A stretch of 12,030 nt of DNA from CAZKUN01 sp964555935 (GTDB taxonomy: Bacteria > Armatimonadota > Zipacnadia > Zipacnadales > VGFC01), in assembly GCA_964555935.1 (NCBI GenBank), contig CAZKUN010000270.1, positions 1 to 12,030 on the forward strand, written 5' to 3'. Under the pieces are notes generated by a model, which made no database searches, was not told where the DNA came from, and saw nothing but the letters and a program-made list of their open reading frames with translations. Made by a program: the position numbers and the translations under genes. Position 1 is the stretch's first letter; each line of letters begins with the position of its first letter. This document shows, piece by piece, positions 1-7,641 of this stretch.

Positions 1-754
1 GCTTGCCGTCGGGCGACCAGGACGGCTCGTGACCGAGGGTGGCCTCGCCCACCCAGTCGACGTCACCCGAGGCCATGTCGAGCAGGCAGATAGCGACCGG
101 CAGCGGCCCGCGCGAGCTTTGGGGTTCCTCGGTGCCCTCGAAGGCAATGGTCTTCCCGTCCGGCGACCATGCCGGAGACCGCCCATGTCCGGGCGCCGCC
201 CGGCGGACGTTAGCGCCATCGGCGTCCATCACGTAGATTCCGAACGGGCCGTCGCGGTCACTGGCAAAGGCGATCTGGTCGCCGCTCGGAGACCACGCCG
301 GGTTCATGTCATGGGACGTGCTGTCGGTGATCTTGGTCATCGAGTGATCGCCGTCGCGCTCCAATATCCAGATGTCCTCGCCGAAGTCGCGGTCTGTCAG
401 AACCGCGATCCGACGCCCGTCCGGCGCCCACGCGGCTTCCTCATTCCGCGAGGGTCCCCCCGCGACGCCGACGAGATCGGAGCCGTCCGCGTTGGCTATG
501 TGGAGCACGATATGGTCGCCGTCCTGCCGCGTAAACGCGAGCCGGTCGCCGCCCGGCGACGGAGCGGGATCGTAGTCGCGCGGCCCATCCGTAAGCGGCT
601 TGGGGTCCATCCCGTCGAGTCCGACGGAGTAGATCTTCGACACGCCGTCCATCTTCCCGGTGAAGACGACGGCCCGCCCATCCGGCGTCCAGGCGGGAGA
701 CCGACACTCCAGGTCATCCAGCGATAGCAACCGTCCACGAGCTGCCCTTGGCAT
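1..754 (-). CDS. PD40/TolB-like beta-propeller protein, N-terminal part (runs off left edge)
   Basis: The reading frame is uninterrupted on the minus strand from ATG 754-752 to the window edge (251 codons, no stop). It contains six successive PD40/TolB-type motif starts of the form SPAWTPDG, DPAPSPGG, EAAWAPDG, NPAWSPSG, SPAWSPDG and EPSWSPDG. Most are followed by a hydrophobic strand such as QIAFASDRDG and then a strand such as IYVMDADG. This is the blade signature of TolB-like six- or seven-bladed propellers, usually secreted or periplasmic protein- or ligand-binding scaffolds. A stop lies in frame at 778-776, so the start must lie between there and the first blade. ATG 754 is preceded by only a weak GGTGG, and TTG 730 is an alternative. 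With either start no signal peptide is visible, which is odd for the family; either the protein is cytosolic or the true N-terminus is lost to a sequence error. It is transcribed divergently from the operon at 890. The exact function cannot be told from a propeller alone. Confidence 0.83.
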   Translation of the reverse strand, partial: MPRAARGRLLSLDDLECRSPAWTPDGRAVVFTGKMDGVSKIYSVGLDGMDPKPLTDGPRDYDPAPSPGGDRLAFTRQDGDHIVLHIANADGSDLVGVAGGPSRNEEAAWAPDGRRIAVLTDRDFGEDIWILERDGDHSMTKITDSTSHDMNPAWSPSGDQIAFASDRDGPFGIYVMDADGANVRRAAPGHGRSPAWSPDGKTIAFEGTEEPQSSRGPLPVAICLLDMASGDVDWVGEATLGHEPSWSPDGK

Positions 755-786
755 GTGGCACCACCCATTCGTGAATCAGGATCTCC

Positions 787-819
787 AAGGAGGTTCGCAC
801 ATGGCAGCAGGGGACCTCC
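787..819 (+). promoter_or_regulatory. Consensus ribosome-binding site with a possible sequestering stem
   Basis: AAGGAGG at 787-793 is an essentially perfect Shine-Dalgarno sequence, seven bases before ATG 801. It is the strongest such site in the window. GGAGGT (789-794) is exactly complementary to ACCTCC (814-819), giving a six-base stem around a 19-base loop that contains ATG 801. Such a stem could hide the site. CTCC (783-786) can also pair with GGAG (789-792), so the fold is uncertain. The site sits about 100 bases upstream of the first operon gene and is not the ribosome-binding site of that gene. Confidence 0.35.
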
Positions 820-911
820 CCAAGGCGCAGGCAGGATCGCGAGCCCGCTGTCCGGAACTGCTCATGACTGCTCGGAGGTGCGATGACCCATGCGTTCATG
901 CGCGACGATGA
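801..911 (+). CDS. Possible 36-residue leader ORF (doubtful)
   Basis: ATG 801 follows AAGGAGG with ideal seven-base spacing, and the frame runs to TGA 909-911. It therefore overlaps the start codon of the next gene (890) by 22 bases, an arrangement that could couple translation. The product is hydrophilic, rich in Arg and Cys (ends CDDPCVHARR), has no recognisable domain, and does not look like a secreted or membrane peptide. The ribosome-binding site is the only positive evidence; the composition is what random GC-rich DNA would give. It may be a leader peptide or chance. Confidence 0.2.
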   Translation: MAAGDLPKAQAGSRARCPELLMTARRCDDPCVHARR

Positions 912-3235
912 CTCTCCTGTTGATCGGCTCGATAGCGGCGGCCGACGTCACCTACCACGTCGCCACGCGCGGCGATGACGCGAATCCTGGATCCGCCAGA
1001 GAACCCTTCGCCACGCTGGCGCGCGCGCAGGAGGCGGCGAGGGCGTCGGTCGGTGAGGGCACGCGCATTGAGATCCGCGCGGGTCGGTACGAACTCGACG
1101 AGCCCCTCCGCTTCGGCCCCGAAGACACGGGCACGTGGGCGGCGCGGGAGGGCCATGAGGTCATCATCAGTGGCGGCCGGCGGATTCGCGGATGGAAACG
1201 CGGCGCAGACGGTCTGTGGCGCGCGCGGATCGACGAGGTTGCCGCGGGTGAGTGGCACTTCCGCGAGCTGTTCGTGAATGGTCGCCGGGCAACGCGCGCG
1301 CGGACGCCGGATGCGGATGCTGCGCCGTGGTTCTACCGTCTCGCCGGCGCCGAGCAGGCCGAGGACCTGAGCGAGCACAAGCTCATGCTGGACCCGGCGC
1401 ACGTGGCCGATTGGTCGAACGTGGCCGACGTGGAGGTGGTCGTCTTCGGCGAGTGGGCGATCACCCGCAAGCTGCTGGAATCCATCGATGCGGACACCGG
1501 CGTGGTGATCTTGCGGCCGCCCCACGTGAAGCACCACCCGGCCATCAATCCCAAGGCCGGGCTGGGATGCTACTTCGAGAACGTCCCGGAGGCGCTCGAC
1601 CAGCCCGGCGAATGGTACCTCGATCGCAACTCGGGGGAGTTGACCTACTACCCTCTGCCGGGCGAGAAGATGGGCAAGGCTGAGGTGATCGCGCCGTACT
1701 TGGAGCGGCTGGTGGAGGTCGAGGGATCAGCCGGCTTGTCGTTTGAGGGACTCACCTTCTCACATTGCGGGTGGCCGCTGCCCGAGGCGGGACACGCCGG
1801 AATCCAGGGCACGTTCCACTCGCCGCCGCCGACATGGGGCGCGAACTGGACGCCGGTTGAGCCGGCCCTCGTGATGACCGACGCGGGTCTCTGCAACTTC
1901 ACGGGCTGCACCTTCGCCGACCTGGGCGGGGGGGGCGTCTGGTTGCGCAAGGGGTCCGTTGGGAACACGATCGAGGGGTGCGAGTTCACCGACATCGCCG
2001 GCAACGGCGTCATGGTCGGGGAACACTACCCCGGCTACGACTGGGTGAAGGACTCAATCCCGGAAGAGGACCTGATCCGGGAGAATGAGATCGCCAACAA
2101 TCACATCCACGCGTGCGGGCAGGGGTACTTTGGCGCGGTGGGCGTGTGGGTGGGTTTCGCCGAGACCACGCTCGTCAGGAACAACCTGATCCACGACCTG
2201 CCATACACGGGCGTCTCCGTGGGTTGGCGTTGGAATGAGACGCCAACGGCGTGCAAGGGAAACGTGATCGAGCACAACCACATCCACGATGTCATGAACA
2301 AGCTCGCCGACGGTGGTTGCATCTACACGCTTGGGCTGCAGCCGCAGACGGTTCTGCGCGGCAACGTGCTCCACGACGTTCACTACAGCCCGGTAGCGCG
2401 GCAATCGAGCCGCTCGAACAACGGCATCTTCTTCGACCAGGGCAGCAAGGAGTACTTGGTCGAGGACAACGTGATCTACTCGACCGCCGGGCCGTCGCTG
2501 CGCTTCAACCAATGCGAGCGCGAGTGGCATGAGTGGAACAACAACCACCTCGGCATCACGGTCCCTGTTGAGGGCAAACGTGGCACGGGTCTGAAGTGCG
2601 ACGGCGGGAAGATCGAGGAGCCTCACTCACCGGGGCTCGATGCTCCTGAGCTGACGGCGGAGGCATGGATCTACCTCGACGGCTTCCCGTCCGGCGGGGA
2701 CGACCGTCGCTGGATCATCAACAAGAACCACAACGAGTGGCAGGAGGGGCACTGGGGCCTCTGCACGCAGAGCAAGACGGTCGGCGCTTACCTGAACATC
2801 GGCGGCGGCGAGGCGCATATGCTGGGCGCGTTCAGCGATGACGTGCTGACGCTCGACGAGTGGCACCACATCGCATTTACCTACGATGGAGCGGATCTGA
2901 ACGTCTACCACAACGGAACGCCGGTCGCCTCGCGGGCGATCAACAGAGCGCGCGTGCCGGGCGCCAAACCGGTGGCGATCGGACGCCGCCAGGACGACTA
3001 CATCGCGTTCGTGGGGCGCATCGACGAAGCGGTGGTCTACAGCCGCGCGCTGGCCGCGTCCGAGGTGGCGGATCGGTACGAAGCAGGCGGGGCGCCGCCG
3101 GAGGGTGAAGCGGTGGAGAAGTACTGGGCGTTTGAGGAGACGGACGGCAGCGCCGAGGTGCTCAAGAAGGCATTGGAGCTAGCTGGCATTCAGTCGCCGT
3201 GGCGCGAGAGACTACTGAGCGAGGACTCGGAATAG
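890..3235 (+). CDS. Secreted right-handed beta-helix protein, GH141-like, with LamG module
   Basis: This is a 781-residue secreted protein. The start at ATG 890 is chosen because a stop (884-886) lies just upstream in frame and GGAGGT (874-879) sits ten bases before it; ATG 908 is an alternative. Residues 1-18 form a short signal peptide (core TLLLIGSIA, cleavage near AAA-D). Residues 21-140 carry the DUF1565/GH141-type opening: HVATRGDDANPGS, then RAGRYELDEPLRFGPEDTG, ISGG, GW and FRELFVNGRRATRARTPD. ELTYYPLPGE follows at 250-259, then beta-helix coils to about 550 with repeated N-x-I-H-D steps. The conserved ADGGCIYTLG (473-482) and GIFFDQGSK (512-520) supply Asp474 and Asp516. By comparison with characterised GH141 enzymes (alpha-fucosidase, xylanase) these are my candidates for the catalytic carboxylates; this is an inference. 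Residues 562-735 are a LamG/concanavalin-like domain (TAEAWIYLDG, WHHIAFTYDG, GRIDEAVVYSRAL). A tail, ALELAGIQSPWRERLL (761-776), resembles the usual end of beta-helix members. First gene of the operon. Substrate unknown. Confidence 0.85.
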   Translation: MRSCATMTLLLIGSIAAADVTYHVATRGDDANPGSAREPFATLARAQEAARASVGEGTRIEIRAGRYELDEPLRFGPEDTGTWAAREGHEVIISGGRRIRGWKRGADGLWRARIDEVAAGEWHFRELFVNGRRATRARTPDADAAPWFYRLAGAEQAEDLSEHKLMLDPAHVADWSNVADVEVVVFGEWAITRKLLESIDADTGVVILRPPHVKHHPAINPKAGLGCYFENVPEALDQPGEWYLDRNSGELTYYPLPGEKMGKAEVIAPYLERLVEVEGSAGLSFEGLTFSHCGWPLPEAGHAGIQGTFHSPPPTWGANWTPVEPALVMTDAGLCNFTGCTFADLGGGGVWLRKGSVGNTIEGCEFTDIAGNGVMVGEHYPGYDWVKDSIPEEDLIRENEIANNHIHACGQGYFGAVGVWVGFAETTLVRNNLIHDLPYTGVSVGWRWNETPTACKGNVIEHNHIHDVMNKLADGGCIYTLGLQPQTVLRGNVLHDVHYSPVARQSSRSNNGIFFDQGSKEYLVEDNVIYSTAGPSLRFNQCEREWHEWNNNHLGITVPVEGKRGTGLKCDGGKIEEPHSPGLDAPELTAEAWIYLDGFPSGGDDRRWIINKNHNEWQEGHWGLCTQSKTVGAYLNIGGGEAHMLGAFSDDVLTLDEWHHIAFTYDGADLNVYHNGTPVASRAINRARVPGAKPVAIGRRQDDYIAFVGRIDEAVVYSRALAASEVADRYEAGGAPPEGEAVEKYWAFEETDGSAEVLKKALELAGIQSPWRERLLSEDSE

Positions 3236-6200
3236 ATGACTCAACGCAGCATCGCGAAGTGGACGGTCGCGTCTTGCATCGGACTCATGCTCACAGGCGT
3301 TGCGCAGGCGGCATCGATTGAGCGCGAGGCGTATTGGCAATTCGACGAGGCGCGGACAGTGGCGTGGGAGATCAGCCGCGCGCGGACGGGCGGCGTCGCC
3401 AAATGGCCGAACATGGTCACCCCGGCCGGAAGCGCAACGTTGCCGCTGCCAGTAGCAAGTGCCCCGATCACGCCTGACGGGCAGGCGAACGAGCAGGCCT
3501 GGGACGCGGCGACGAGTTTCCCCGTCGGCCCCGTGTTCGGCCCATGGCGCGAGGGCCCGATGACGCTCCAGGTGAGGGCGTGTCGGGACGAAACGCAGGC
3601 CCACATCGCGATCACGGCGCCCAATGCCCTGACCGATCTAGCGTCGCTGTCGCCGACCTCGGAGTTGTTCACTGCTGACAGGCCCTATCGCGTTGGTGAG
3701 GGCGGTGGCGTTCCCGCGGAGCGCGTTGGCGATGGCGGCCGTACTGTTGAGATCAGCATCCCACTGCCGGCCGACGGCAAGCCGCTGGGGCTGAGTTTCG
3801 CGTCGGAAGTGGTCCGCAGGCCAAGCGGCGTCATGCCCGCGGAACTGCGTGCCCTCGGCCTGACCGGACATGGCGGACCCGTGTGGCTCGGTCCGGCGAC
3901 GATCCAACTCGTGCCCGCCGAGACATCCGCTACCGTTGACACCCCAGACCTCGAGCCAACCGAGAGCGGCGTTGCGATCTACACGTGGGAGCAAGGGCCA
4001 TACCGCCTCGATGGTTTCACCTACGCGGAGCCTGTCACCGCAACGATCGAAGAGTGCAGGACCTTCGCCAGGCGGACAGGCCAAGCCGAGACGGATCTGC
4101 CGGCCGCGACCGAGGGGCGCGAAGCCTATTGCCAGGCGCGAGAACACCGGGCCAGACTTCACCTCGCGATGATCGATTCGCCGCTGCTGTTCGTGAAGCG
4201 TCACCCGTACTTCGCCGGCCACATCTACGACGACTACTACACGTGGCGACCCGGCGGAGGGATCCACGTCCGCGAGAATCCGGCGAGTCTCGGGGAGCCA
4301 ACCGTCCGCCCAATCGTGAGCGCGGATACGCCCGAGACACTGGGCGCGGGCGTCTACCGCGACCCCGACATCGCCTGGGACGGCGCGACGATCGTCTTTG
4401 CCTACAAGCCCGAGCAGAACGCGGTCACGAGCGTGTACGAGGTCGGGGTTGACGGGACGGGATTGACCCGTCTCACCGAGAGCGACAAGTACCACGACAT
4501 CACGCCGGCTTACCTGCCGGATGGCCGCATCGTGTTCAGCTCGACCCGGCCGAAGGCGCTGGTGCCATGCTTCAACTCGGGCGTCGACACGCTGCACGCG
4601 ATGAACGCAGATGGCAGCGGGATCCGGAGCATCTCGTCGAACAACGTCACCGAGTTCGACCCGGCAATCCTGCCCGATGGGCGGATCGTCTATGGGCGCT
4701 GGGAGTATGTCGACAAAACCGCGCTCTACATGCAGAGCCTGTGGACGATGTTCCCCGACGGCACGGGCGAGGAGTCGCTGTTCGCGAACAACCTCGCGAA
4801 GCCGACGGCCGTGCTCGACGCGCGCCCGGTTCCTGGGACAGGCCTGATCGCCGCGTCGCTCACGCCTCACAACGGTCAGGCCGCGGGCGCGATCGGCATC
4901 ATCGATCCGGCGCTTGGCAAGAACAATGTCGGCGCGATCACGAACCTCACGCCGGAGTTCCCGGCGGAGATGGACCAAGGCCTCACGACCGGCCCGAGCG
5001 ACCCGTTCCCGCTCTCGGCGGACGACTGCCTGATCGCCAACAACGCCGTCGGCAAGCATGGCATCATCGAGCTGGTCGACCGATTCGGCCGGCGCGAACT
5101 CGTCCATGCCGACCCGGAGATCTCGTGCTACGCGCCCATGCTGCTGAAGCCGCACCGCGCGCCGATGAACGTCCACTCCGCGGAGGAAACCGAGGAGCCG
5201 GGCCGCTTCGTGGTGCTCGATATCTACCAGGGCCTGACGGGCGTTGAGCGGGGTGAGGTCAAGAAGCTGCGCCTCGTGGAGGAGACGGCCCGGATCAGCG
5301 GCATCCCGCCCGGTGGACGGTGGTGGAACCAGGCGTTCCTGGTTAGCTGGCAGGGAAGCTATGTCATCAAGAACTTCCTCGGCACGGTGCCCGTGCATGA
5401 GGATGGATCCGCCTACTTCGAGGCGCCGGCGGGGAGAGCGATCTACTTCGAGGCGCTCGACGCGGACGGTCGCGAAGTCCAGCGCATGAGGACCTTCGTC
5501 CAAGCTCAGCCCGGCGTCACTCGCACGTGCATCGGATGCCACGAACGCAAAGAGGACGCGCCACCGCAGACGAGCAGCGTCCCGATCGCTCTGACGCAAG
5601 ACCCAGCCACGCCCGCGCCGGAGAGCTGGGGCTCGGGATATGTGGATTACCCCACGATGGTGCAGCCCATCCTCGACCGCCGCTGCGTGAGTTGCCACGG
5701 AGGCGAGAAGGGAATCGACGGCGGCATCGATCTCTCCGGTGGATGGACGTGGGCGTTCAACATCAGCTACGAGACGCTGCTGAAGCACGATCTGTCAGGC
5801 TTCCTGCGCTGCCACAACTCCGACGTGTCATCATCCGACATCCTCCCGCCACGGACCATCGGCTCGGGCGCCGCGAATCTCGGGGAGCTGCTACTGACCG
5901 GACACGACCAGCGGATCGCCGACCTCGCCCAGTCGGAGCGAGACCTGCTGATGGCGTGGATGGATGGCAACAGCAACTACTCCGGGACCTGGGACTACAC
6001 GCAGCAAGCGACGGTTAACGCAATCATGGACGTGCGCGGGCCGCTCTCAGCGGCGATGCAGAGCGCGGGCTGCACAGAGTGTCACCCGGCGGGACACATC
6101 GGCAACGACTGGGTGAACCTGCAGAAGCCCGAATGGAGTCGGATCCTGCGCGCGCCGATGGCGAAGGCGGATGGGGAATTGGGACTGAGCTGGTGCCGCG

Positions 6201-7621
6201 ACCGGAAGGCGCCTAGCGGCATGGCGCTGGTGGATCAGCGGATCATGCCCCCGGATCGATTCCACCCGCTCGCACTACCGAGGCTGGACCTCTCAGGCGA
6301 GCCGAAGCCGACGCTCGCATCGACCGACGACCCTAACTACCAGCAGATGCTGCGAATCATCCGGCGGACGGCGTTCGTCGCGCTGTCGTCACCGAGGGTG
6401 GACATGCCCGGCGCGCAGACCGTCAGGGGCGTCTGCCGACGCCAGCGAACGATGCCGCTGCCCGCTGTGCCGCCGAGGCTTGACGCGACGCTGACGTCCG
6501 ATGGCGCCGTGCTGCTGGCGTGGCAACCGACGGCGGACGTGACAGGGCTGCCGCTAGAGCTGCACCGAGGAGACGACGAGGGCTTCACGCCGAGCGAGAC
6601 GACGCTTGTTTCGGACAACGCGCCGTTCCGCTTCACGGACTACGCGGCTGATTCAGGCACGCAACACTATGCCCTACTCGCCGTGCGAGGGACTGAGCAG
6701 AGCGCCGCGTCTCGCACGAGCGTTGACGTCCCGACTCCGCGGGCGCCGGATGCGCCATCGGGCCTGCGAGCGACAGCCGCGCCAGGGCAGATCATCCTCG
6801 ACTGGGAGCCGGCCACCGGCTTCGGCATCCAGTACCGCGTCTATCGGTCAGCCCCAGGCGGCGAGCCCGAACTGATGTCAGAAGCGCCCATCAGCCAGCC
6901 GACCTACGCCGACGGAACGCCGACGCCCGGCGAGCAGCACGCCTACCGCACGCAAGCCATCGACCGGCGCGGCCAGGAGAGCGCGCTGAGCGAGCCGATC
7001 GAGGCGGCGGCGCTGCCCGAGATACGCGAGCCGGTGTTCACCGCCTCCTTCTCCCAGGACGCGGGCGCGGCGCTATACCCAGACGGCTCGGCCGACGGCG
7101 TATCGCGAGGCGCGGCGAAGATCACGGACGGATTCCTTGACCTGCGCGCCGGTGGGCACGTAACCTACCCGCACCGGCTCGAATACGATATCGGGCACAA
7201 GCTGTCGGTGGAGTTTTGGATCTACGTCGACGAAGCCGGTGATATGCCGGTGATGGTGAGTTGCGGGCACTGGCCGGTCGCGGGCTGGTTCATGCAGCGA
7301 CTCGGCGCCAGATTCAGATGGCACATCGGCGGCGTTGATTGCGATGGCGGAACGCCCGTCGTCGGCCGCTGGACGCACCTGGTCGGCACTTTCGATGGCT
7401 CGCAGTCGAGTATCATCCAGGACGGCCGCGAGGTGATGCGGGTCCCGTGCAGCCCGAACAGCGTCCCGTGGGGCGGAGCGCTGCATGTCGGCCAATACAG
7501 TGGCGGCGTGGGGCCGCAATACCAGGTCACCGGGCGCATGAGAGACGTCAGCATCTACCACCGCGTCGTGACGCCCGCGGAGGCCAAAAAGCGGTTCGGG
7601 GCTGGCCGGAACGCTAACTGA
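3236..7621 (+). CDS. HzsA-related secreted multihaem protein with propeller, FN3 and LamG domains
   Basis: The start codon abuts the stop of the preceding gene (TAGATG), with GAGG at 3221-3224, so translation is probably coupled. The product has 1461 residues. The signal peptide covers residues 1-26 (ends GVAQA-A). Residues 75-226 look like a CBM9/DOMON-type domain (APITPDGQANEQAWDAA). The segment LLFVKRHPYFAGHIYDDYY and a following GGGIHV are the hallmark of the HZS-alpha-like family. A TolB-type propeller follows at about 373-640 (YLPDGRIVFSSTRP, ILPDGRIVYGRWEY). Three CxxCH c-haem sites lie at 765-769 (CIGCH), 817-821 (CVSCH) and 946-950 (CTECH), plus a lone Cys-His at 859-860. FN3 modules lie at about 1078-1165 and 1170-1260, and a LamG domain at 1268-1455. 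Known hydrazine synthase alpha is far shorter (about 800 residues) and works with beta and gamma subunits, which are absent here, so a redox or haem-binding role at the cell surface is all I would infer. Such HzsA-related proteins are widespread, with unknown function, in PVC-type genomes. Confidence 0.88.
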   Translation: MTQRSIAKWTVASCIGLMLTGVAQAASIEREAYWQFDEARTVAWEISRARTGGVAKWPNMVTPAGSATLPLPVASAPITPDGQANEQAWDAATSFPVGPVFGPWREGPMTLQVRACRDETQAHIAITAPNALTDLASLSPTSELFTADRPYRVGEGGGVPAERVGDGGRTVEISIPLPADGKPLGLSFASEVVRRPSGVMPAELRALGLTGHGGPVWLGPATIQLVPAETSATVDTPDLEPTESGVAIYTWEQGPYRLDGFTYAEPVTATIEECRTFARRTGQAETDLPAATEGREAYCQAREHRARLHLAMIDSPLLFVKRHPYFAGHIYDDYYTWRPGGGIHVRENPASLGEPTVRPIVSADTPETLGAGVYRDPDIAWDGATIVFAYKPEQNAVTSVYEVGVDGTGLTRLTESDKYHDITPAYLPDGRIVFSSTRPKALVPCFNSGVDTLHAMNADGSGIRSISSNNVTEFDPAILPDGRIVYGRWEYVDKTALYMQSLWTMFPDGTGEESLFANNLAKPTAVLDARPVPGTGLIAASLTPHNGQAAGAIGIIDPALGKNNVGAITNLTPEFPAEMDQGLTTGPSDPFPLSADDCLIANNAVGKHGIIELVDRFGRRELVHADPEISCYAPMLLKPHRAPMNVHSAEETEEPGRFVVLDIYQGLTGVERGEVKKLRLVEETARISGIPPGGRWWNQAFLVSWQGSYVIKNFLGTVPVHEDGSAYFEAPAGRAIYFEALDADGREVQRMRTFVQAQPGVTRTCIGCHERKEDAPPQTSSVPIALTQDPATPAPESWGSGYVDYPTMVQPILDRRCVSCHGGEKGIDGGIDLSGGWTWAFNISYETLLKHDLSGFLRCHNSDVSSSDILPPRTIGSGAANLGELLLTGHDQRIADLAQSERDLLMAWMDGNSNYSGTWDYTQQATVNAIMDVRGPLSAAMQSAGCTECHPAGHIGNDWVNLQKPEWSRILRAPMAKADGELGLSWCRDRKAPSGMALVDQRIMPPDRFHPLALPRLDLSGEPKPTLASTDDPNYQQMLRIIRRTAFVALSSPRVDMPGAQTVRGVCRRQRTMPLPAVPPRLDATLTSDGAVLLAWQPTADVTGLPLELHRGDDEGFTPSETTLVSDNAPFRFTDYAADSGTQHYALLAVRGTEQSAASRTSVDVPTPRAPDAPSGLRATAAPGQIILDWEPATGFGIQYRVYRSAPGGEPELMSEAPISQPTYADGTPTPGEQHAYRTQAIDRRGQESALSEPIEAAALPEIREPVFTASFSQDAGAALYPDGSADGVSRGAAKITDGFLDLRAGGHVTYPHRLEYDIGHKLSVEFWIYVDEAGDMPVMVSCGHWPVAGWFMQRLGARFRWHIGGVDCDGGTPVVGRWTHLVGTFDGSQSSIIQDGREVMRVPCSPNSVPWGGALHVGQYSGGVGPQYQVTGRMRDVSIYHRVVTPAEAKKRFGAGRNAN

Positions 7622-7630
7622 GAGGAACGT

Positions 7631-7634
7631 GAGG
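7631..7634 (+). promoter_or_regulatory. Ribosome-binding site that sets the start of the SGNH-FKBP gene
   Basis: GAGG at 7631-7634 lies seven bases before ATG 7642, the normal distance. An in-frame TTG at 7636 is only one base away from it and is not a plausible start. The gene therefore begins at 7642. Confidence 0.7.
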
Positions 7635-7641
7635 ATTGACT

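Noticed and set aside
749..776. Possible sigma-70 promoter (TTGGCA, 16-base spacer, GTGAAT)
   Set aside because: The -10 element matches only three of six consensus bases and the spacing is short; not better than chance.
883..975. Alternative start ATG 883, four bases after GGAGG
   Set aside because: It opens a different frame that gives Arg-rich sequence with no signal peptide; the frame from 890 gives a signal peptide and a recognised domain.
1928..1935. Run of eight G in the beta-helix gene as another slippage site
   Set aside because: The frame is intact across it and encodes a natural Gly run (DLGGGGVW). No sign of a shift.
3638..5788. A 716-codon open frame antisense to the HzsA-related gene
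   Set aside because: It is very Arg-rich, has no recognisable motif, and lies wholly opposite a gene with strong domain evidence. Long antisense frames are expected in DNA with high third-position GC.
3236..7621. Annotation as true hydrazine synthase alpha subunit
   Set aside because: It is far longer, lacks the expected Tyr near the haem sites, and no beta or gamma subunit gene is nearby.
7636..7641. TTG 7636 as start of the SGNH-FKBP gene
   Set aside because: It is one base from the GAGG site, and ATG 7642 has correct spacing and begins a normal signal peptide.
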